Assembly (NCBI RefSeq): GCF_900105335.1
Contig: NZ_LT629770.1
Coordinates: 1,426,001-1,490,000 of the forward strand
Direction: 5' to 3'
Length of the DNA: 64,000 bases
DNA from: Microbacterium paraoxydans
GTDB taxonomy: Bacteria; Actinomycetota; Actinomycetes; Actinomycetales; Microbacteriaceae
Numbering within the stretch: the stretch's first letter is position 1; the number at the start of each line of letters is the position of its first letter. A program made the position numbers and the translations under genes. The notes beneath the pieces are model-generated. The model made no database searches. It was not told the origin of the DNA and saw only the letters and a list, made by a program, of their open reading frames with translations. Below, in pieces: positions 16,189-23,621 of the stretch.

Positions 16189-16644
16189 TCAGACCTCGGC
16201 GAGGAGCCGGAACACCTTGGACGCGGCGTCGATCTCGGCGGGCGTGAGCTCGTCGATCACGGCGCGGAGCCGGGTGCCGTACTCTCGCCGGACCTCGGTG
16301 AGAGCGGTGCACGCGGCGGGCGTCGCGGTGAGCACCCGGAGCCGGCCGTCGCGCTCGTCCGGCACGGAGGCGATCAGACCCAGGTCCTCCAGCATCCGCA
16401 CCTGGCGACTGACGACGGACTTGTCCATCTCGAACCGCTCGGCGAGCTCGTGCGCGCTGGCCGAGCCCGCCCGGTCGATGAACGTGAGCAGCTTGTACCC
16501 CGCCACCTGCAGCTCCGGGTGGACCCGGGACGCCGATTCCTTCCACAGCGACCGGGTCCGCGCGAAGATGAGGTTGAGATGCGCCTGGAGGTCGCTGAGG
16601 GCGGTGTCGACGTCGGGGGTGCCGACCGCCTCGGACGCGATCAT
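16189..16644 (-). CDS. MarR family transcriptional regulator (efflux operon)
   Basis: A 151-residue MarR regulator with helix-turn-helix SAHELAERFEMDKSVVSRQVRMLEDLGLIAS and wing DERDGRLRVLTAT. Its start codon lies one base after the stop of the DHA2 pump gene, so both are co-transcribed. This is the classic arrangement in which a ligand-responsive repressor controls its own efflux operon. The likely operators are the two palindromes before the pump gene (18379-18429). Confidence 0.93.
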   Translation of the reverse strand: MIASEAVGTPDVDTALSDLQAHLNLIFARTRSLWKESASRVHPELQVAGYKLLTFIDRAGSASAHELAERFEMDKSVVSRQVRMLEDLGLIASVPDERDGRLRVLTATPAACTALTEVRREYGTRLRAVIDELTPAEIDAASKVFRLLAEV

Positions 16645-16645
16645 G

Positions 16646-18373
16646 TCAGCGCTCCTGCTTCCGATCGTCGCGCTCGAGCACGCTCACCGACCCGGTGGTG
16701 GTCGCCGGTCCGGCCTGCCCGGTGCGGATCGTCCCCGTCGAGAGGTTGGCGCCGACCTCGGCCTCGGAGACCTCGATGACGGACTCCTCGGCCTGCTCGC
16801 GCAGCTGCTCCGCGGCGTTCTTGGTGGACAGCGGCTTGTTCTTGATGAACGCGATCGCGATGATCGCGATCACGGCCAGCGGGATGGCGAGGATGAACGC
16901 GTCCGCGATGCCGTGCCCGTAGGCGCTCTCGACGATCGTGCGGATCGTGTCGGGCAGCTCGCCCACCTTCGGCACGTCTCCGGAGCCCAGGCGCTCCAGG
17001 GCACTGATCTCGTCGGGCGTGGTCGGGACGAAGCCCTTCAGGCCGTCCTTCATGAAGTCGGCCACGCTCGTCGACAGCAGCGATCCCATGACGGTCACGC
17101 CGATGGTGCCGGCGATCGTGCGGAAGAAGTTGACGTTCGACGATGCCGCGCCCAGCTGCTGCGGAGCCGTGTCGTTCTGCACGATGAGAGTCAGGTTCTG
17201 CATGACCATGCCGAGGCCGGCGCCGAGGACGAACATGTACACGGCCACCAGGGTGAACGGAGTGTCGTAGCGGAGGGTCGCCATCAGGCTCACGCCGATG
17301 GTGGCGAGGATCGAGCCGGTGACCATCCAGCCCTTCCACTTGCCGAACCGGCTGACGAGCTGTCCGATGATGATCGACGCGCCCATCTGACCGATGATCA
17401 TGGGGATGGTCATCAGGCCCGACTCGGTCGGCGTGGCGCCACGGGCCAGCTGGAAGTACTGCGCGAGGAAGACCGAGGTCGCGAACATCGAGACGCCGAT
17501 CGCGATCGAGGCGATGACCGACAGCGTGAAGGTGCGGTTGCGGAACAGCGACATCGGGACGATGGGTTCCTTGACGAAGAACTCCACGGCGACGAAGGCG
17601 GCGATGGCGACGCCCGCGGTGACGGCGAGCGCGATGCTGGTCCCCGAGTCCCAATCGAACTGGTTGCCGCCCATGGAGACCCAGATCAGAAGGGTCGAGA
17701 CGCCGACGGCGAGCAGGACGATGCCGAAGTAGTCGATGGACACCTTGGTGCCGCGCTGCGGCTTGGGCAGGTGCAGGGTGAACTGCAGCAGCACCAGGGC
17801 GACGATCGCGAACGGGACGCCGACGAAGAAGTTGGCGCGCCAGCCCCAGGCGTCGGTGATGACGCCGCCGAGCAGCGGGCCGCCGATCGTGCCGAGGGCC
17901 ATGATGCCGCCGACGACGCCCATGTACTTGCCGCGCTCGCGCGGAGAGATGATGAGGGCCACGGCGATCATGACGAGCGACATGAGGCCGCCGACGCCGA
18001 TGCCCTGCACGACGCGGACCGCGATGAGCATGTTCGTGTCGGTGGAGAAGCCGGCGATGACGGTGCCGACCGTGAAGAGGATGAGCGAGATCTGGATGAG
18101 GACCTTGCGGTCGACGAGGTCGGCGAGCTTGCCCCAGATCGGCGTCGAGACGGCGGTGGCGAGGAGGCTCGCGGTGATGACCCAGGTGTACTGCGACTGG
18201 GTGCCGCCGAGGTCGGCGATGATGACGGGCATCGAGGTCGAGACGACCGTGCCGGAGAGCACGGCGACGAACATGCCGACGATGAGGCCGGAGATCGCGG
18301 TGAAGACCTCGCGGGCCGAGCGCGCGGTCTCGGAAGAGGATGAGGTGTGTGTCACGGGGGAATGCTCCTGCAT
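16646..18373 (-). CDS. DHA2 family multidrug MFS exporter (EmrB/QacA type)
   Basis: A 575-residue, 14-helix drug:proton antiporter. Visible motifs are TWVITASLLATAVSTPIWGKLADLVDRK (motif A), a GVGGLMSLVMIAVALIISPRERGKYMG region, and motif C GGPLLGGVITDAWGWRANFFVGVP. The long hydrophilic segment after helix 13 and the cytoplasmic Glu-rich tail are typical. I use ATG 18373 because TTGCGA-17-TATGGT on the minus strand places the transcript start about 14 bases upstream; longer frames start inside this promoter. It forms an operon with the downstream marR gene. Confidence 0.92.
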   Translation of the reverse strand: MQEHSPVTHTSSSSETARSAREVFTAISGLIVGMFVAVLSGTVVSTSMPVIIADLGGTQSQYTWVITASLLATAVSTPIWGKLADLVDRKVLIQISLILFTVGTVIAGFSTDTNMLIAVRVVQGIGVGGLMSLVMIAVALIISPRERGKYMGVVGGIMALGTIGGPLLGGVITDAWGWRANFFVGVPFAIVALVLLQFTLHLPKPQRGTKVSIDYFGIVLLAVGVSTLLIWVSMGGNQFDWDSGTSIALAVTAGVAIAAFVAVEFFVKEPIVPMSLFRNRTFTLSVIASIAIGVSMFATSVFLAQYFQLARGATPTESGLMTIPMIIGQMGASIIIGQLVSRFGKWKGWMVTGSILATIGVSLMATLRYDTPFTLVAVYMFVLGAGLGMVMQNLTLIVQNDTAPQQLGAASSNVNFFRTIAGTIGVTVMGSLLSTSVADFMKDGLKGFVPTTPDEISALERLGSGDVPKVGELPDTIRTIVESAYGHGIADAFILAIPLAVIAIIAIAFIKNKPLSTKNAAEQLREQAEESVIEVSEAEVGANLSTGTIRTGQAGPATTTGSVSVLERDDRKQER

Positions 18374-18378
18374 AGAAA

Positions 18379-18429
18379 GTTGATCGAGATCAACCATACG
18401 CCGATAGTTGCGGTTTCGCAACTATCGGC
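18379..18429. promoter_or_regulatory. Two palindromic operators over the efflux pump promoter
   Basis: The first is a 13-bp-arm perfect palindrome (18400-18412 and 18417-18429, spacer GTTT) with core TAGTTGCG-N4-CGCAACTA. The second is GTTGATC-GA-GATCAAC at 18379-18394. The pump promoter (minus strand -35 TTGCGA, 17 bases, -10 TATGGT) lies within and between them, so binding would block transcription. MarR binding is inferred from gene order and symmetry. The upper palindrome also faces the divergent DUF2243 gene. Confidence 0.7.
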
Positions 18430-18497
18430 TCGTACCGCACCCGCGGGATGCGGTCAAGGACATCGCCGCAGTGGAGGGACCGGACGACGCTGACCCC

Positions 18498-18959
18498 ATG
18501 ACCAGCGCAGCCCCCTCCCGCCTCGACCGGCGTCTGCTGCTGTCAGGCTTCCTGTTCGGCTGCGGGATCGCCGCCTCGATGATCGACCTCTTCGTCTTCC
18601 ACCTCGTGCTGCACTGGCATCACTTCTACGACCTGTCGACCTCCGACGTCGCCCTCGTCTCCGACGGGTTCTTCCACGCGTTCGGCTGGTTCCTCACGAT
18701 CCTGGGCACCTTCCTCCTCGCCGACGTCCGCCGCCGTGGCCCCCTGCGCTGGACGCGATGGACGGGCGCGGTGATCGCCGGGGTCGGGTTCTTCCAGCTC
18801 TTCGACGGCGTCGTCGACCACAAGCTCCTCGGCATCCACCAGATCCGCTACGGCGTCGACCTCGTGCTCTACGACACCGTCTGGATCGTGTCGGCCGTCG
18901 TGCTGCTCGCTGCCGGAGCCCTCACGGTGTGGCGGACCCGACCGGCCCCGAGGGGGTGA
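18498..18959 (+). CDS. DUF2243 family membrane protein
   Basis: A 153-residue protein with four predicted helices. The first carries GCGIAASMIDLFVFHLVLHWHHFYD with clustered His residues, and a later segment has FQLFDGVVDHKLLGIHQIRYGVD. The conserved Asp/His pattern is characteristic of DUF2243 and hints at metal or haem contact. It is followed immediately by a CtaG-like gene, an association common in actinobacteria. It is divergent from the drug pump, with the MarR palindrome between. Function unknown. Confidence 0.88.
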   Translation: MTSAAPSRLDRRLLLSGFLFGCGIAASMIDLFVFHLVLHWHHFYDLSTSDVALVSDGFFHAFGWFLTILGTFLLADVRRRGPLRWTRWTGAVIAGVGFFQLFDGVVDHKLLGIHQIRYGVDLVLYDTVWIVSAVVLLAAGALTVWRTRPAPRG

Positions 18960-18964
18960 CAGCC

Positions 18965-19846
18965 GTGCACGAAGGGCACGACGGGCACGACGACCCGCCC
19001 CGACTTCCGGGCCTCGATGCGGACGCGACGGGCGGGGGCATCGACGTCCTCCCCTTCCTCGCCCTCGTCCTCCTCCTCGGCGCCGCCGTGCTGTATCTCG
19101 TCGCGCTGCGGCGGACCCGCGACCGCAGTCCCTGGCCGCGGCCACGGACGGCCGCCTGGATGAGCGGTCTGCTGTGCGCCGCGGTCGGCACCGTCGGACC
19201 GTTCGCCGCCCTGGCCCACAGCAGCTTCCCGGTGCACATGGCCGGCCATGTCCTCGTGGGCATGCTGGCCCCGCTCCTCCTGGTGCTCGGGCGTCCGGTC
19301 TCCCTGGCCCTCCGCGCCCTTCCCGTCGCCGAGGCCCGTGCGCTCTCCCGGGTGCTGCGCAGCGCCCCGATCCGGGTGCTCACGCATCCGGTGGTCGCAG
19401 GCACCCTCAACATCGGCGGGTTGTGGCTCCTCTACGCCGCGCCGCTGTTCCCCCTCATGCACGCCTCACCGTGGCTCCATGCTGCGGTGCACCTGCACGT
19501 CCTGCTGACGGGGTATCTGTTCACCGCGAGCATCCTCGGACTCGATCCCGATCCGCATCGGACCTCCGTCACCGTACGGGCGTCCGTCCTCATCGTCTTC
19601 ATCGCCGCGCACTCGATCCTCGCCAAGTGGCTATGGGCACACCCTCCGGTGGGCGTGGACCCCGGGGACGCGCGGATCGGAGCGGAGCTGATGTTCTACG
19701 CGGGTGACGCCGTCGACGTGCTGCTCATCGTGCTGCTGCTCCGGCAGTGGTACGTCGCGACACGACCGCGCGAGTCGGCTCAGCCGCAGAAGGAGGAGAG
19801 CCCGTCGTGGAGGCGCTCGATCGCCTCGACCGTCTCCGGGGCCTGA
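18965..19846 (+). CDS. Cytochrome c oxidase assembly factor CtaG-like (caa3_CtaG) membrane protein
   Basis: A 293-residue protein with about seven membrane helices and a His/Asp-rich N-terminus (HEGHDGHDD). Conserved features include FPVHMAGHVLVGMLAPLLLVLGRPV, LHAAVHLHVLLTGYLFTASILGLDP and HSILAKWLWAH. Histidines in helices are typical of caa3_CtaG proteins, which help deliver copper to cytochrome oxidase. GTG 18965 is preferred because AGGGGG lies eight bases upstream; GTG 18956 overlaps the previous stop and is an alternative. The 3' end overlaps the convergent lipoprotein gene by 67 bases. Confidence 0.88.
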   Translation: MHEGHDGHDDPPRLPGLDADATGGGIDVLPFLALVLLLGAAVLYLVALRRTRDRSPWPRPRTAAWMSGLLCAAVGTVGPFAALAHSSFPVHMAGHVLVGMLAPLLLVLGRPVSLALRALPVAEARALSRVLRSAPIRVLTHPVVAGTLNIGGLWLLYAAPLFPLMHASPWLHAAVHLHVLLTGYLFTASILGLDPDPHRTSVTVRASVLIVFIAAHSILAKWLWAHPPVGVDPGDARIGAELMFYAGDAVDVLLIVLLLRQWYVATRPRESAQPQKEESPSWRRSIASTVSGA

Positions 19847-20148
19847 AGGTCGGTCATGCCGCCGAGCTGATCGGCGCCGGAGCGGATGAGGTCGCCGAGC
19901 TGCCCGTCCATCCCGTCCGCGACGCCGTCGAGGGTGGCGACGAGGTCGTCGCGTGCGGCATCGAGCTGCTCCGCGGATGCGTCGCCCTGGCTCAGCAGCT
20001 GCTGATACTGCGCGTACGCGTCATCGATGGTCGCGCACGTCTCCGCGACCGGAACTCCGAACGCGTCTCCCGCGGCCTGGGTGACCTGCGCACACCCGGC
20101 GAGGAGACCGACGGCGAGCAGCAGAGGGACGAGAGCGATGCGGCGCAT
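19780..20148 (-). CDS. Small putative lipoprotein
   Basis: A 122-residue protein with signal MRRIALVPLLLAVGLLAGC, the Cys being the lipid-modified residue of the LAGC lipobox. The mature part is a short alpha-helical, Asp/Gln-rich domain (DDAYAQYQQLLSQGDAS) with a second Cys pair (TCATID and SSFCG) that could form a disulfide. No family is recognised. Its 3' 67 bases overlap the convergent ctaG-like gene. The hairpin at 20151 lies just before it. Confidence 0.72.
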   Translation of the reverse strand: MRRIALVPLLLAVGLLAGCAQVTQAAGDAFGVPVAETCATIDDAYAQYQQLLSQGDASAEQLDAARDDLVATLDGVADGMDGQLGDLIRSGADQLGGMTDLQAPETVEAIERLHDGLSSFCG

Positions 20149-20150
20149 GA

Positions 20151-20193
20151 CCCGAGGGTAGCCGCGCCACCTGGTGCGCGGCTGACCCTCGGG
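20151..20193 (-). terminator. Hairpin downstream of the small acidic protein gene
   Basis: Long stem: CCCGAGGGT/ACCCTCGGG outside and AGCCGCGC/GCGCGGCT inside, with one bulged G and an 8-base loop. It starts about 11 bases after the stop of the 20205-20369 gene. Confidence 0.6.
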
Positions 20194-20204
20194 CGGTGCG
20201 GCGG

Positions 20205-20369
20205 TCAGCCGCCGGACGGGTTCTCGAGGGGCTTGCCCTCGTCGTCCGTCGTCTCGCGCTCGAGCACGTCGTCGGTGCTCTCGCCGCTGTCGTCGGGAGC
20301 GCCGCCGGAGGCCGTGTCGGCTTCCTCGTCGGCGCCGGGGGTGCCCTGCGTGTTCTGGGGGTCGCTCAT
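20205..20369 (-). CDS. Small acidic, probably disordered protein
   Basis: A 54-residue protein (MSDPQNTQGTPGADEE... ending PLENPSGG), rich in Asp, Glu, Gly and Thr, with no hydrophobic core. A strong Shine-Dalgarno (GAGGAGGAG) fixes the start. It resembles in composition the 49- and 68-residue proteins at 12638 and 22400. Function unknown. Confidence 0.7.
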   Translation of the reverse strand: MSDPQNTQGTPGADEEADTASGGAPDDSGESTDDVLERETTDDEGKPLENPSGG

Positions 20370-20476
20370 GCTCTCCTCCTCTGTTCGGTCCGACGACCGT
20401 ATGTGCGGCGGCGAGGAATGACGCAGGGGGTTGACCGGACGAATGGCGACGGCCACACTGCCGGCGCCGGGGCGCG

Positions 20477-21802
20477 TCACCCCTGTGCCCAGAGCCGTTC
20501 GATCGGGACCGCCCGCCCGAGGATGCGCTCCGCCGCACGATGCCCGGAGAACAGGGCCGCGGGCACGGTGGCCGGATCATCGGTCCACGTGGCCTCGCCC
20601 GCGAGGTGTAGCACGCCGCCGACCGGGGTGGCGAGGTCGTCGTGATCCGTGGTGGTCGATCCCACCGTCATGTACGCGTACGAGCCGTGCGCGAACGGAT
20701 CGTCCTGCCAGGCCGTGCGGCGCATCCCGATCGGATCGGGGATCTCGTCGCCGTAGAGCCGGCGGAGCTGCGCCATGATCGAGGCCTGCACCTGCTCGTC
20801 ACTCCAGTCCCGCGTGGCCGCCGCGGCGGGCCCGGCGGCGAAGGTGAGCAGGAGCGGCTCGTCGTGCAGCGTCGTGAGGTCGTACCAGGAGTGCCACCAC
20901 CGCGCCTCGGGGCCCTGCTGCCGGAGGGCGTAGACCCCGTCTTCCCAGAACCGCGTCGGGAACCGCAGGAAGACCTTCTCGAAGGCGTTCATGCGCAGCC
21001 GCCCCAGCGCCTCGGCGTTCACCGGCGGCAGCGGAGGGACGATCTCCATGGTCCCCGCCTGCAACACGCCGACGGGAACCGTGACGACCGTCGTGTCGCC
21101 GGAGAAGTCGCCGTGCGAGGTCCGCACCCAGACGCCGTCGTCGCTCCAGTCGACACGGGTGACGAGGTGTTCCAGCCGGATGTCGAGTCCGGCGGCCAGG
21201 CGCTCCGGAAGCACGCCGTACCCGTCGGGGAACACGACCTCCTCGCCCTCGATCGCGTCGTCGTCGAGGCCGTGCGCGGCGAGGTCTTCGATCCACGTCC
21301 CGTACTGCTCCTCGGCGCGATGCTCCAGGTACTCCCGCACCCGCTGCGTACGCTCGGCGCTCCATTCCTGGCGGGAGAGGGCCTCGTCCGTGACGTCGCG
21401 GTAGGAGGCTGTGGGGCGGGAGGCGGCGATGACCTCCGGGAGCACGGCGTCCACCGCGTGGACATCGGCGGCGAAGGCGCGTGTCTCCTCGGCGGAGAGC
21501 GGGCTCCCGTCGGGGCCGTGATAGGCGATCGGCCGGCTGTCCACCTGGAAACCGCCGACGGTGAACTCCACGGTCCGCATGCCGAAGGCCTCGGCAGCCG
21601 CCGCCACCGGGCTGCCGTCGACGCCGTGGATCCACGAGGCGCCGAGATCGACGACGCCGTCGGTCCGATCCGTGTGCACCCGGCCGCCGATCCGGTCGCG
21701 CGCTTCGAGCACCACGACCGTCCGCCCGGCATCCTGCAGCAGCCGCGCCGCCGTCAATCCCGCCACCCCCGCGCCCACGATCACCGTGTCGACCTGCTCC
21801 AT
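20477..21802 (-). CDS. Flavin-containing amine oxidase (monoamine/polyamine oxidase family)
   Basis: A 441-residue FAD enzyme. It has an N-terminal Rossmann motif VIVGAGVAGLTAARLLQDAG, the glutamate-ending VVVLEARDRIGGRVHT, the family motif LGASWIHG, and a C-terminal FAD contact GVLHLAGEATWTDDPATVPAALFSGHRAAERIL. It should oxidatively deaminate amines or polyamines, releasing aldehyde, ammonia or amine, and H2O2. No signal peptide is seen, so it is cytoplasmic. Exact substrate is unknown; the ASWIHG region resembles plant and yeast polyamine oxidases. Confidence 0.92.
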   Translation of the reverse strand: MEQVDTVIVGAGVAGLTAARLLQDAGRTVVVLEARDRIGGRVHTDRTDGVVDLGASWIHGVDGSPVAAAAEAFGMRTVEFTVGGFQVDSRPIAYHGPDGSPLSAEETRAFAADVHAVDAVLPEVIAASRPTASYRDVTDEALSRQEWSAERTQRVREYLEHRAEEQYGTWIEDLAAHGLDDDAIEGEEVVFPDGYGVLPERLAAGLDIRLEHLVTRVDWSDDGVWVRTSHGDFSGDTTVVTVPVGVLQAGTMEIVPPLPPVNAEALGRLRMNAFEKVFLRFPTRFWEDGVYALRQQGPEARWWHSWYDLTTLHDEPLLLTFAAGPAAAATRDWSDEQVQASIMAQLRRLYGDEIPDPIGMRRTAWQDDPFAHGSYAYMTVGSTTTDHDDLATPVGGVLHLAGEATWTDDPATVPAALFSGHRAAERILGRAVPIERLWAQG

Positions 21803-21910
21803 GCGCCCCTCCTCGCAGCCCCTCCGCGCGGAGCCGTGCCCCGACGATAGCCCAGCCCGGCACCCACCGACAGGGCAGCGGATCCCGACGACCCGCTCGC
21901 GACGCCGAGC

Positions 21911-22285
21911 TCAGGCGGCGTGCTGGATGAGTCCGAGCAGCGTGCCGTCCGGGTCGAAGAACTTCAGGAAGAGGGCGAAGCCGCCGTCGTCGAAGCTCTC
22001 CACGTCGACGCCCTCTGCCGCGAACCGCTCGGCCAGCGCGTGGATCTCGGTCGTGCGCAGGAAGAAGACCGGCCGCTCCTCCCCCGACACCATCAGCTTC
22101 ATCGGCGAGTGCCCCGGCGCCTCCCAGAGCATGAGATCCGGACCGCCCTCGGCCCGGAGCATGGCGCTCGACCCGTAGTCGGTGAGGACGCGGAAGCCGA
22201 GCAGACGCTCGTACCACGCGCTGGACGCCGCGAGGTCGGTGACGGGAAGCTGGATGTGATCGAGTCCGGCGAGGACGGATGCCAT
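21911..22285 (-). CDS. VOC (glyoxalase/bleomycin resistance) family protein
   Basis: A 124-residue single-unit VOC domain. The N-terminal GLDHIQLPVTDLAASSAWYERLLGFRV supplies the metal-binding His, and the C-terminal FFDPDGTLLGLIQHA ends in the conserved strand, with the second-half Glu position less clear. Such proteins dimerise to form a metal site and act as dioxygenases, isomerases or antibiotic-binding proteins. The specific role is not predictable. Confidence 0.88.
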   Translation of the reverse strand: MASVLAGLDHIQLPVTDLAASSAWYERLLGFRVLTDYGSSAMLRAEGGPDLMLWEAPGHSPMKLMVSGEERPVFFLRTTEIHALAERFAAEGVDVESFDDGGFALFLKFFDPDGTLLGLIQHAA

Positions 22286-22399
22286 GTGGAAAACCCTCCG
22301 TGGTCGTGTCCGCCCACCGTAGCGCCACCCACCGACCACACCGCGGGACGGATGACAACCCCCTTGGGTGCCGCACGCGGCACAGCGCACCCTGGGGCC

Positions 22400-22606
22400 A
22401 TGAGCCACCACCCCGATGACATCAAGCATCCCCTGGACCACCTGCCCCCGGCGGACGAGCGGGACAAGGCCGTCGAGATCGACGAGCCGCACTATCCGAC
22501 GTCGGGCGCGCCGGCCGACAGCCAGGACGTGACGCCGGAGACCGCGGCCGAGCCGGACAAGCCGAACCGCCACGGCGTCGACAAGCTTCCGCCGACCTCA
22601 CGCTGA
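22400..22606 (+). CDS. Small hydrophilic protein of unknown function
   Basis: A 68-residue protein (MSHHPDDIKHPLDHLPPADE...), rich in His, Pro, Asp and Glu, predicted disordered. It starts six bases after CACCCT and lacks a clear Shine-Dalgarno, so it may be leaderless. It ends 14 bases before the SoxR box. It resembles other short acidic proteins in the window but with a His-rich N-terminus. Function unknown. Confidence 0.65.
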   Translation: MSHHPDDIKHPLDHLPPADERDKAVEIDEPHYPTSGAPADSQDVTPETAAEPDKPNRHGVDKLPPTSR

Positions 22607-22620
22607 CCGTTCCGTCCGTT

Positions 22621-22638
22621 CCTCAAGTATTGTTGAGG
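22621..22638 (+). promoter_or_regulatory. SoxR box upstream of soxR
   Basis: CCTCAAGTATTGTTGAGG, an 18-bp dyad with 6-bp perfect arms. It closely matches the classical SoxR operator (CCTCAAGTTAACTTGAGG in enterobacteria). It lies 18 bases before the soxR start codon, implying autoregulation. Confidence 0.8.
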
Positions 22639-22656
22639 TCCACGGAAGGGCGGCGG

Positions 22657-23091
22657 ATGGAACCGGACGATCTCCTCCCGATCGGGGAGGTCACCCGACG
22701 CACAGGCGTCGCGCCCTCCGCGCTGCACTTCTACGAGCAGCTCGGCCTCATCGCCTCGACGCGCACGCCCGGAAACCAGCGGCGCTATCGCCGCCACATG
22801 CTGCGGCGGATCTCGATCATCGTCGTGGCCAAGCGCATCGGCATCCCGCTCAGCGAAGTCCAGGAGCTCTTCCAGACCCTGCCCGTCGACGCCCCGCCCT
22901 CGCACGGCGACTGGCGCCGCGTGGCCAAGCGCTGGCGCGCCGAGCTCGAGGAGCGGCGCACCCAGCTCGAGCACCTGCAGCGCGAGCTCGCGGGCTGCAT
23001 CGGCTGCGGCTGCCTGTCTCTGAAGGCCTGCCGCCTGCTGAATCCGGAGGACGCCCTCGGCGAGAACGGCCCCGGTCCCCGCCGCATCTGA
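22657..23091 (+). CDS. soxR: Redox-sensitive transcriptional activator SoxR
   Basis: A 144-residue MerR-family regulator. The N-terminal winged helix reads LPIGEVTRRTGVAPSALHFYEQLGLI. A long dimerisation helix follows, then the SoxR-specific 2Fe-2S cluster motif CIGCGCLSLKAC (C-x2-C-x-C-x5-C). Oxidation of the cluster by redox-cycling compounds or superoxide activates transcription. The ATG at 22657 follows GGAAGG. The perfect sox box just upstream indicates self-control; actinobacterial SoxR typically controls a few oxidoreductase genes directly rather than soxS. Confidence 0.96.
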   Translation: MEPDDLLPIGEVTRRTGVAPSALHFYEQLGLIASTRTPGNQRRYRRHMLRRISIIVVAKRIGIPLSEVQELFQTLPVDAPPSHGDWRRVAKRWRAELEERRTQLEHLQRELAGCIGCGCLSLKACRLLNPEDALGENGPGPRRI

Positions 23092-23243
23092 GGCCGGGGA
23101 CGTCCGCCACGGACCTGCTGGACGAAGGTGGGGTGTTGCGGAGCCGGGATCGGTGAGAGTGTGGAGACATCCCCACCAGCGATCAGCGTGGTTGCGCCTC
23201 TTGGCAACGGGTTCCTGTGGAGATGGAACGAAGGATCCATCCA

Positions 23244-23582
23244 ATGGGCAAGTTCATCTATGAGGGCGGTCCGAAGATCGAGATCGAGGACCGCGCTCTC
23301 ACACATATCCAGCTCGTCATGACGACGAAACTCCGTCGCGGCGAGCCGATGCCCTTCTCGTGGAAGGAAGACGCCTCCGTCGGGGGCGGTCGGACGACGG
23401 TCTGGGTGCACGCGCACTCGAACATCGTGTTCAAGTTCTTCGGCAGCCGGCCTCCGGCCATCAACCGGCGGTGGGTGGACGCGCTGGCGTTCACCGCGAA
23501 CACGCCGAACGGCCTGTACCTGGTGCCCGAGCCCACGGAGACGAGCAGCGCCTCACGGCAGCTCGCGGATTTCGCCGTCTGA
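23244..23582 (+). CDS. DUF7882 family protein (often labelled ATP-dependent DNA ligase-like)
   Basis: A 112-residue protein, MGKFIYEGG..., with the conserved segments IEIEDRALTHIQLVMTTKLRRGEPMPFSW and TVWVHAHSNIVFKFFGSRPPAINRRWVDAL. This small domain is abundant in Microbacteriaceae, where database names mention DNA ligase without biochemical support. The ATG is preceded by AAGGA. The compact beta-rich sequence suggests a stand-alone domain; its real function is unknown. Confidence 0.78.
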   Translation: MGKFIYEGGPKIEIEDRALTHIQLVMTTKLRRGEPMPFSWKEDASVGGGRTTVWVHAHSNIVFKFFGSRPPAINRRWVDALAFTANTPNGLYLVPEPTETSSASRQLADFAV

Positions 23583-23621
23583 CACCGGCACCGCCGATAC
23601 GGAGGGCGCAGGCCCGAGGAC

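Noticed and set aside
20370-20480. Longer version of the small acidic protein starting near 20480
   Set aside because: The internal ATG at 20369 has a strong Shine-Dalgarno and the extension is basic and out of character.
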